This document shows, in pieces, positions 56,245 to 64,000 of a DNA stretch of 64,000 nucleotides. The notes beneath the pieces are model-generated. The model did not search any database, was not told where the DNA came from, and saw nothing but the letters and a program-made list of their open reading frames with translations. Numbering within the stretch: the stretch's first letter is position 1; each line of letters opens with the position of its first letter. The position numbers and the translations under genes were made by a program. The stretch is taken from assembly GCF_028640845.1 (NCBI RefSeq), contig NC_080540.1:96646061-96710060 (forward strand), in the 5' to 3' direction. The stretch is from Ahaetulla prasina. Its lineage: Eukaryota; Chordata; Lepidosauria; Squamata; Colubridae.

Positions 56245-56545
56245 TAATAGCAGGGGGTGGGGGCATGCAGGGGGCGCACGCACACATGCGCCCCATCCCC
56301 CCTTGCATGCGTGCGCCCCCTGCATGCCCCCACCCCCCACGCGTGTGTGCATGGCCCTCTGCATGGGCCCCACCCTGGTGCATGTGTGTGCGCCCCCTGC
56401 ACATCCCGCCCCCACACATGCGTGGCAGAGACCGAAGACCAGCTGGCTGGCAGGAGGCGTGCCTGCATGGGTGATGGAGCTGAACTGGGGTGACGGCTCG
56501 TGTCCCCACAGAGAGGGCATGCCATAGGTTCACCATTACGGTCTT
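56245..56545 (-). mobile_element. GC-rich nonautonomous element with long hairpin
   Basis: On the minus strand it begins CTAAGACCGTAATGGTGAAC, then CTATGGCATGCCCTCTCTGT, ACGAGCCGTCACCCCAGTTC, a repeat head I have seen in other squamate sequence (from memory). The far end is a hairpin with about 31-bp arms, 56252-56281 against 56308-56338, built from GGGGGCATGCAGGGGGCGCA and its reverse complement. The interior alternates purine and pyrimidine (CACACATGCG). Six overlapping open frames here come from composition and palindromy. They are Cys-, Arg- and Pro-rich on both strands and are not genes. Confidence 0.5.
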
Positions 56546-56547
56546 AG

Positions 56548-56720
56548 GGCAATACTTTGGTGTAGTGGTTAACTAGCAACTAAGAAACTTTGAGCTCTAC
56601 TTCAGTCTTACCCATGAAACCAGCTAGATGAATTTGGACCTATCACAATATTTCAGCCTACAAAGAAGACAATGGCAATTTTTGAAATGTTGCCAAGAAA
56701 ACTGAAATCAATAAGAATCA
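56548..56720 (+). mobile_element. tRNA-derived SINE, diverged
   Basis: The head TTTGGTGTAGTGGTTAACTA and the body 'atgaaaccagctagatgaat', 'gttgccaagaaaactg' follow the family of 26246-26460, with many substitutions. Confidence 0.6.
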
Positions 56721-56736
56721 AGTCTAACTTTAATAA

Positions 56737-56781
56737 TCTCTCTCTCTTTTCTCTCTCTCTTTTCTCTCTCTCTTTTCTCTC
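56737..56781 (+). repeat. CTCTCTTTT pyrimidine repeat
   Basis: Repeats of CTCTCTCTCTTTT type without other content. Confidence 0.9.
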
Positions 56782-56830
56782 ATCTATTTATCTATTAAAA
56801 AAATAAATCAACAACTGCTAAACACCAGAT

Positions 56831-57201
56831 TGTCAGGCCTGGAAACCATACTAGACTTTAGGGTTCCAGACACTGCCACATTTTTCCCCTGAGGGGAAGA
56901 AAGGGGGGTTGAGGGGTATGGTAACATTCTTCAAGCGGTCAAGGTCGGATGGTGTTCACATCTGCAGGAGGAGTGGCGAGAAGATATTTGAATGAACTGG
57001 GAGAACGTGGGACCATGTGACCAGCAAAGGGGTTAGGGGGGTGGGACTCTTGGGGTTTGTATAACTGGGAAAAGAATCCGGAAGTTCAGTTTTGGAACTT
57101 CACTCATCGTGTGCCAGTTTCCTCATGCTAGTAAAGAACTCTGAAAGACAATGGCTTCTGAGTTTTTTTTATGCAGAAGAGGTTTTTCTGGAACCTTGAC
57201 A
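56831..57201 (+). mobile_element. Solo LTR (371 bp) with 5-bp target duplication
   Basis: The element starts TGTCAGGCCTGG and ends GGAACCTTGACA, giving the short inverted ends TGTCA/TGACA expected of LTRs. It is flanked by a perfect 5-bp duplication CAGAT at 56826-56830 and 57202-57206. Inside, TTTGTATAACTGGG (about 57056) could be the TATA region and AGTAAAGAAC (about 57130) the polyadenylation region. No internal retroelement sequence lies on either side, so it is a solo LTR left after recombination between two LTRs. A 5-bp duplication fits a Ty3/Gypsy-type element, though other LTR classes also make 5-bp duplications. Confidence 0.82.
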
Positions 57202-57206
57202 CAGAT

Positions 57207-57689
57207 ATAAAATTGATTGCTATGCCATTTTTAAAATTAAATAATACGACTAAAGACAATTGGCCAGTTGCCTCCATGGATCTCCATGGTTTCTACCCAT
57301 CCTACTTCGAGTGTGGGGTCATTCAGGTCAGGGCTTCCAAATACAGTTATTGGACTTAGATAAGAATACATGAGGGAAAACATTCTTTTAGCTACTATAG
57401 TCTCCAATCATGTAGAGATTTGTTGTTTAATATTACTGCTTTGAACTGTCTCTGGGAATTTCCCTGCAAGCAACAAAATTGAGATAATATTGAGGTAATA
57501 AAATCTGGAACACTATATTCTAATTGGTTTCTATTTATTCTTTATTCACAAGATCTGAAATTTCTAGACTATTTTCAAGATCAGCTTCTCTTAGCCCTCA
57601 ATACTCGAATCTAACTGAAAAGTTGTCAGGGCACATATTAATGCAGCAGAGCAATGTAACTTGTGCACCATATGAACCTGGCAAAAGGC
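57207..57689. other. No recognisable gene
   Basis: No domain in the frames at 57171-57359 and 57524-57733. Confidence 0.5.
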
Positions 57690-58135
57690 ACCTAATGTCA
57701 GAAATGACAATTACTTGTTCCTGTACTGACTGACATAGGTTTATCAGTACTCCCAGCATAAACTTGATCTATTGGAGGACTGTAATCCTTGCCACAATAA
57801 GTTGAACATAGTTAAATCAGATAGGTAATGTTTTGTCTGGATTGACCTTCAATTTATTGGCGTTTCTCCAATCTATTGCTACAACCAGGCATTGATTAAG
57901 CACTTACACTATCTTACTTGAAGCTGATGAAAAAGGCAGATAGGATTTGTGTCATCAGCAAAAGGATGCCATTGAATTCTAACTCTCTGAATGACCTCAC
58001 TTAGAGACTTCATGTTGATTGTTAAATATCACAAGAGATAAGCTAGAACCCTGTAGAATCCACTGTGTAAATACTATGGGTTACATAGGCATTCTTCAAC
58101 AGTTTCAAAAGGACTTGTCAGGGTCTGTGAATGAG
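57690..58135 (-). mobile_element. Old L2-like LINE fragment, minus strand
   Basis: It follows the order of the minus L2 copy at 3120-3400, with heavy divergence: 'caatttattggcgtttctcc', 'ttgtgtcatcagcaaaagga' (reverse of the YADDT region), 'gacctcacttagagacttca' and 'ctagaaccctgtagaatcca' (reverse of the GVPQG region). Numerous stops. Confidence 0.6.
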
Positions 58136-58789
58136 GATGACACTTTGCATCAATTTGTAAGCCAAAATAAATAGAAGCAAGCTTGTATTCCCCCCCTCCC
58201 TCTGGTTAGGAACTTTAGTTTCTTCTAAAATAATAAAATTACTTATTTTTGTTATGCCTTGCAATAACAAAAAATGTGTTTTCCTTGAGAAGCTGTTTAT
58301 TCTTTATAATTAATTCAAAAAACCTTCTAGTAAAAGTCAATATTCCAAATTTATCTGGACCCTTAACCCATTTAATTTTCTTTAACTTTTTGCTGTTTGT
58401 TTCAGATTCTTTAACTTCTTAAGCTTTGTTTTTGTTGAGAGTTGAAGATAAAGGTACCCAATAAAGTCTTTTTAAACATGTCATTATGAAGGTCTCCTAT
58501 AGCTTTAAGTTAGTTAACAGACAATTTCTGGAAGTGATTAGAAATTGAGGTTTACAAACTCTACCAGCCTCCAAACACCTCCACCATAGTTGCGAGCAAG
58601 GTGGCTGATCCCATTATCTCCCAACATTCTGGTTCCATTCTGTATTAATATAGCTGCTGGAAGGTAGAACAAAAAGTTAGAGTTGTTTAGAGATGACCGG
58701 TCTAGTTTAAGACAGAACCAGCAGCTAATTGGTAACTAACAATTTCCTCTAAATCTAGCCAAAAAGTTTAGGTTCTCCAGGGATGCTTT
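58136..58789. other. No recognisable gene
   Basis: No coding sequence or repeat family was recognised. Confidence 0.5.
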
Positions 58790-59140
58790 CATTATTTTTT
58801 TTAAAAAAGCTTTATTTAGTTTTCTTAGTCCATAGGCATTGTACAAAAGCAGGAGATCTCAAATAGAAATGCAAGAAGTAATATGTAACACAGTGAAAAT
58901 ACGTTATAAAAGGAAACGTTCAATAATACCCTCTTTTCCTTCCTTTCTTCTCCCACTGCTAACAGCTACTTAGATATTTATCTTTGCTTTAAGCTATTGC
59001 TTATACCTATTTAAATCATTCTTTTCAGTAGTTTTAAAAAACTGTTCTTCAAAATTCATATTCTAAGTGTCTTAACTTGCCTTGCTGTATCATATGTTAT
59101 ATGTTAAGGGACTCATTCCTGCTTGAATTTGGTTAACTTC
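58790..59140 (-). mobile_element. Possible retroelement 3' end with poly(A), minus strand
   Basis: On the minus strand it reads CTAAATAAAGCTTTTTTAAA, an AATAAA signal followed by an A-rich tail, with a purine-rich tract upstream (58930-58960). This resembles the L1 3' end at 14968-15660 in layout, but sequence identity is not obvious. Confidence 0.35.
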
Positions 59141-60589
59141 TGTTCTGAATACATACAGTTAAATTGATTAGGGCAATCGATGACAAATAAATATAATAAG
59201 TAAATAAATGAATAAATAAAAAAATAAATCTTCTCTGCCACATATTCTCCAATTTTGGTCTTTCAGGAATGCATTCCTCTGTACTTATATAGTTGTGTTT
59301 TTTGCTTATGAAAACATAGCAAGACACTGAGAAGGGTACTAGTTAAAAATCCCTTTGAGGATTTTTGTAAGAATCCTCTTCCCAGTCAAGCTTGAAATAC
59401 TATCATTGCTTAATGATAGTATTATAAAAGAATTCCCCAAATGGCAAATAACAAAAAAATTACTTCAACTTTTGGAAAGTGCAAATAGTTTCTCTTCATT
59501 AGGACATTTGTTTTGTTGCTAATTTTGCACAGAGTAACTTAGCACTTGCTTTGATAAAGTGCTTCATGTTGTGGAGGCAGTATGATTCTCTTCATGGGCC
59601 AAAGAGGCTGTGGGGTTTCCCTTGACAATGCACTTGGCTTTGCCTTAAAGATTACCTCTATCACCAGCAAAAGCCGGGAGGGATGAGTATACAGATGTTG
59701 CACGCCTCCAAAAGACTCTTGTGAGGTACCAGAGGATTCCTCTTTAAACATTCTCTAATGGCAACCAGAATTTCCAGCATCCAGAAAAACAGGAGTAGCC
59801 TCTGTGTATGGAAGCCCTATCTGATTTTTGCAATTGCCAGAAGATGCTGAGGAGATGTTGTAAAAGATTCAAAACTAAAGAAGACTTCTTTTAGGTCATA
59901 AAAGCGAAGGCCCATGTGATGACTTCCTTGGATGCTTTCCTGGACATTAGTTCGGATGAGGAAGAGCTGGGCCCAAGGATGTCGAAGGGTGAGGGGAGAT
60001 ATGAAGAAATGTCTGGAGTTTGCCAAAATGTATGAACCAGGAGCAGAGGCGGGTGAGCACAGTGGAGCAACTGGACAAGCAGCTAGTTGAGCTGGGGATA
60101 GGAGGCACAGGTACAGATGCAGCTGGGAAGCCCAGAGGCTTCAGATGGAGAGGGCACACAGCTGCAGCTGATCAGTGGAAATGGGGAAGAACAGCCTCCC
60201 CCTCCCGATCCAAGAGTACATAGGGCTGAGAGGAGGCATGCCCCTCGATGTGGTTATTTACAGTAGCTCAGTAAGTGAAGTGAAATGATGCTGGGAACAA
60301 TGTGTCCATTTCCTTGCTGTGTGTTCTTCAGCTGTCATGAATCTTGCGTTGACTCTCAGACTGGAATCTGAACGTTAAACTTCAGATCGTGCTTCTTGAA
60401 CTCTGGATTTGCCTTTGCCTCATGGTCTCACCTGTGCCTAGTGGAGTTGTCTTGGTTTTGCACTATGGTTTGGCGCTGGCTGCTCTTGAGTAACCTGTTG
60501 AACTTTTTGGGGGTGCCTTGGTGTTAATGAAGGGAATTGCGGGGGAATATGAATTCAGACTTGGAAGCCTTCATAAAGATTCCTAACAC
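59141..60589. other. No recognisable gene; one unclassified low-AT segment
   Basis: The segment 59750-60585 is richer in G and C than its surroundings, with a GAGGAAGAGCTGGGCCC block and a 67-residue frame (60020-60223). It could be part of a retroelement 5' region or LTR. No domain is visible and no ends were identified. Confidence 0.4.
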
Positions 60590-60701
60590 ATGTGTTGTAA
60601 ATGTTGTACCTTGATAAACGTATCTTTTCTTTTATGTACACTGAGAGCATATGCACCAAGACAAATTCCTTGTGTGTCCAATCACACTTGGCCAATAAAA
60701 A
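60590..60701 (+). mobile_element. 3' end of a snake CR1/L3-like LINE
   Basis: It starts with 'tgtgttgtaaatgttgtacc' and ends with 'aatcacacttggccaataaa', as at 12650-12769. Confidence 0.88.
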
Positions 60702-60715
60702 TTCTATTCTATTCT

Positions 60716-60757
<42 letters not shown>
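60702..60757 (+). repeat. (TTCTA)n then (GT)n compound microsatellite
   Basis: Three TTCTA units follow the LINE 3' end, then about 20 uninterrupted GT units (60719-60757). Confidence 0.97.
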
Positions 60758-60759
<2 letters not shown>

Positions 60760-60949
60760 CAGCACAGGCCCATGTTGTATGAAGCAGCTCTGAGAGAAAT
60801 TTGTACTTTCTTTAAAGCATCCCACACAGTCCTACTATGCCAATTGTAAGCCTTAAAATTTGCTTTTTAAATTATATCTTAATTGTTTCCTTTTGTTTTT
60901 GATTGTGCAATAAAAATGCATTATCTAACATCTTGGGCCTTTCCGTTAA

Positions 60950-62880
60950 ATCAATACCTGTTGAGATGTCAAGCACCGGAGAGATCAAAGAGGCACGAAG
61001 CAACTAAAACAAGGCAAAGCAGCTGAATGCAATGAGGTCACAGCAGAAGCAGTGAAATCAGGAGGTGATCTTTGGCTACAATAACCCTTGCCCTTAATTC
61101 AGTCTGGACATCAAAGCAAGTGCCAAGCACTTGGACACAAGCCATCATAGCTCCTGTCTTTAAAAAAAGGAAACCAGTACAAAGGCAAAAAGTACCCTGA
61201 GATCAGTCTATTTTCCATAGTGGTTAAAATACTTGTGGAGATAATTCAACTCCAAATATATATAAAAAAAGAGAACAAGTGGCCTGTGAAGAACATGCTG
61301 CTTATCATCCAAACTGGGATTGCTGTGACCAGATATTTATACCACTACAATTCATGGAAGAATGAATTTGATGCAGCAAGTGACTCGTCATAGTATTCAC
61401 TGACTTTGTGGCTGCCTTTGACAGTGTACATTGACCCATTGATTTAGAAAGCAATTGCTGCTAAGGGAATTCCAAGTAAGATCATATGGTTTATGGTAGC
61501 TTAAGCAGCAGGATCACACTGAAGGTGAACTATGAGAGACCTTCCAGTTTTCACTGTTATATGCTAGGGATGTGTCCTTTCCCAGCTGCTCTTCAACACA
61601 GTCACCATCATGAGAAATTTTTTTACATATTAGAGTGGATTTAAATTTGGAAAGGCCATCGTTTATCACAACTTTGTTTATGTAACAACAACAACAACAG
61701 CAACAGCAGCAACAACAACAACAGAGTTGGAAGGGACCTTGGAGGTCTTCTAGTCCAACCCCCTGCCCAGGCAGGAAACCCTACACCACTTCAGACAATT
61801 GGTTATCCAACATTTTCTTAAAAATTTCCAGTGTTGGAGCATTCATAACTTTTGGAGGCAAGTTGTTCCACTTATTAATTGTTCTAACTGTCAGGAAATT
61901 TCTCCTTAGTTCTAGATTGCTTCTCTCCTTGATTAGTTTCCACCCATTGCTTCTTGTTCTACCCTCAGGTGCCTTGGAGAACAGCCCGACTCCCTCTTCT
62001 TTGTGGCAGCCTTTGAGAGATCAGAACACTGCTATGATGTCACCCCTAGTCCTTCTTTTCATAAGACTAGACATACCCAGTTCCAGCAACTGTTATTTAT
62101 GTGTTTTAGCCTTCAGTCCTCTAATCATCTTTGTTACTCTTGTCTGCACTCTTTCTAGAGTCTCAACATCTTTTTTACATTGTGGCGACCAAAACTGAAT
62201 GCATTATTCCAAGTGTGGCCTTACCAAGGCATTATAAAGTGGCACTAACACTTCACGTGATCTTGATTCTATCCCTCTGTTTATGCAGCCCAGAACTGTG
62301 TTGGCTTTTTTAGCAGCTGCTGCACACTGCTGGCTCATATCTAAATGGTTGTCCACTAGGACTCCAAGATCATGTAGATGATAAGTATTTGCCGATGACA
62401 AAGTGGAAGCCACAACAAGCCTCTATGATATCAGGGATGTAGCATGGCCACCTGGACTAGTGATCAATGTGGAAACCACTGTTGGTTTATCAATAGTGAT
62501 ATAGCTATATGGAATACATTTAGAACAAGTACAATAATTCAAATGCCTCTTCGTCACAATACAGGAAAAGTAGGTTATCTCAAAAAGTGGGGAAACATGA
62601 ATTGATGCCTCACCACAGTTCTTAGTTTGTTCATCTGATGCTTATGGCAGAAAACTTACATAACCATATAGAGTATATCAAAATGTGAATGTTTCGGTCA
62701 CTGATGCTCTTAGTGCTGCTATATAGGCCTGAATCATGGACACTCCTCTAGCCAGAGAGCTAAAAACTGCAAAATCTTCCAAATATTTTGTCTGTTTAGG
62801 AACCTTGGCATCACATTGCTGGATTGCATAAGACATGAAGTAATCTATTAGCACTTCTGCAACTAGCCAACAATAGCTGG
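60950..62880 (+). pseudogene. RTE-like LINE reverse transcriptase, decayed and interrupted
   Basis: In broken plus-strand frames the order is E-I-K-E-A with A-A-E-C-N-E-V-T-A-E type sense (about 60990-61060), then A-I-I-A-P-V-F-K-K-x-N-Q (61147-61190), Y-P-E-I-S-L-F-S-I-V-V-K-I (61193-61230), F-V-A-A-F-D-S-V (about 61409-61430, catalytic Asp box), and G-C-V-L-S-Q-L-L-F-N (about 61570-61600). After a CR1 insertion it continues with Y-A-D-D-K-V-like sense (62385-62405), and near 62720-62800 a degraded L-L-Y-R-P-E-S-W-T-L-L, matching L-Y-G-C-E-T-W-T of RTE elements. The F-V-A-A-F-D-S-V form differs from Bov-B (F-I-D-Y-A-K-A-F-D), so it is a separate RTE lineage. Confidence 0.65.
61685..62371 (-). 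mobile_element. CR1 LINE 3' fragment inserted in the RTE element
   Basis: Minus-strand CR1, colinear with 24600-25246, with a CAA/GCAA-rich tail at 61685-61722. The 5-bp sequence ATGTA stands on both sides (61680-61684 and 62372-62376), and the RTE coding sense resumes across the insertion, so this looks like the target duplication. The 5' truncation falls in the [16 protein letters not shown] region. Confidence 0.93.
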
Positions 62881-64000
62881 GAAATTAAAAAAAATGGCAA
62901 CTGAAATAATATGGACAAATTTGCAGAATGATGTAGAAGAGCAGGCTGAGCTGGAGGGTGGAGTTAAATGTGTCATCAGTTTGGAATCGTTGCATTCCCA
63001 CAATAGATCCAAGTCCAGCTCCCCATGAATTCTGTTGATCCCTATCTAGCATCAGTTTAGCTTTGACCATTAGCTGACTAGATTCCTGTACAGAGGTAGC
63101 AATAATAAACTTTTTTGTGCTTTGTATTCAGCAAATGATCCTGTTTATTTGTGCCTGTCAAATACATATAAACTACCATGGAGAACCCATCCCTACAGCA
63201 GATGGAAAGTCCCTCTCCCTCTCCCGCTCCCTCTCTCCTGCTCCCTCCCTCCCCCTCTCTCACACACATATACACATGGGCCTGTTTTATTTTTCAGAAA
63301 GAAGCAGAGATGAGTATAGATTACATTAATTTAAACACAGAATACCACTCAGTATTTTAGACACTGAATCTTACAGGATCCAATCTGTGAATCTGAATCT
63401 GAGAAAAAACTTGTCACATTTGTTGGGAATATCTTGAAACAGCTGTTCTTTCCCCCTTGATTGAGTAGGTACTCTCCACAGCTACCTCATGATTTCAGGA
63501 AAAACCATGTTTGCCCTTTGATCTGGTTGTCTACTCAGCCATAATACTTGATATTGCATTTTAGTGTAGCTCTTCCTTCCGTCATCTTTCTCTGCATGAG
63601 TTCCAGGTCTCATGTTGTTCCAAGTAGCTTTAATCTAAGCATTCATGCCAGGCTGATACAAACATTCTTTAGTTCTTTGAAGGCATGTTTTAACTCCCAT
63701 TGTAGTCTTTTCATTTGACCTGCCTTTCTACTTTTAAACATACCATATATTCTTTGCTGCTTTGCAGGGAAAAGAATGCATATAAGGCAACAATAATGTT
63801 TGATTGCAGTCAAACAAATAAAAACATGTTTCATGGAATTGGAAAGAACTTTACATTTCCTCTACCTTTTAAAGAAAGTAATTTTCCTTCTGAAGGATTT
63901 CAAGCTGATTTTGTTATGTGAATGCCACATATAATGCTTAGCATAAAATACCTCCTATCAAGGTGTTTAGCTTTGGCATCTTTACATGGAACTAAGCAAT
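62881..64000. other. No recognisable gene
   Basis: A CCCTCT-rich pyrimidine stretch at 63209-63262 generates several short frames. The frames at 63643-63921 have no domain. Confidence 0.5.

Noticed and set aside
56106..56536. Cysteine- and histidine-rich frames on both strands
   Set aside because: They overlap in several frames of one GC-rich hairpin element. The Cys and His residues come from TGC/CAC repeats, not zinc fingers.

Overview
This window is vertebrate, almost certainly squamate and most likely snake, intergenic DNA. No host gene, tRNA, rRNA or CRISPR array can be supported. The organism call rests on the repeats: CR1, L2, L1 and Bov-B LINEs, SINEs resembling Sauria SINEs with an ACCTTT-type tail, many short hAT elements, and four copies of a CR1/L3-like 3' end, two of them running into long TTCTA/AATAG arrays, a known hallmark of snake genomes.

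Layout. 1-8 kb: an unclassified transposon ORF fragment, two L2 LINE copies (minus at 2.2-3.5 kb, plus at 6.0-7.5 kb), a broken hAT transposase (minus, 3.7-5.4 kb) and an L3-like LINE tail. 8-21 kb: mostly unrecognised AT-rich DNA with hAT MITEs (one a 617-bp multi-hairpin element), a snake CR1/L3 tail with a microsatellite, L1 pieces, a Bov-B 3' end and a Penelope-like inverted repeat. 21.2-25.2 kb: a nearly complete CR1 LINE with an SGNH-esterase ORF1 and a broken ORF2 (endonuclease plus reverse transcriptase). 26-33 kb: a large GC-rich fold-back element, a decayed Bov-B with several insertions, SINEs and MITEs. 35-43 kb: an L3-like LINE ending in an 80-bp palindrome, a CR1 tail, an R4-like LINE tail, a long ATT array, a Tc1/mariner remnant and an older CR1. 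43-56 kb: SINEs, MITEs, an exact 617-bp tandem duplication inside an old CR1, and another snake CR1/L3 tail with a microsatellite. 56-64 kb: a GC-rich hairpin element, a solo LTR with a 5-bp target duplication, an old L2, another CR1/L3 tail, and an RTE LINE interrupted by a CR1.

Nothing here works as a pathway. The genes are all those of mobile elements, and nearly all are broken or truncated. The elements do relate functionally: two SINEs share the 3' tail of the L2 LINEs, the Sauria-type SINEs are expected to depend on Bov-B, and the many MITEs have 8-bp target duplications and need a hAT transposase acting in trans. The most interesting material is structural: the hairpin and fold-back MITE family, the identical tandem duplication, the palindrome at a LINE 5' junction and the solo LTR. 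I found no convincing undescribed functional system. Assignments are from motif reading by eye, without alignments, so element boundaries are approximate unless a target-site duplication is stated.
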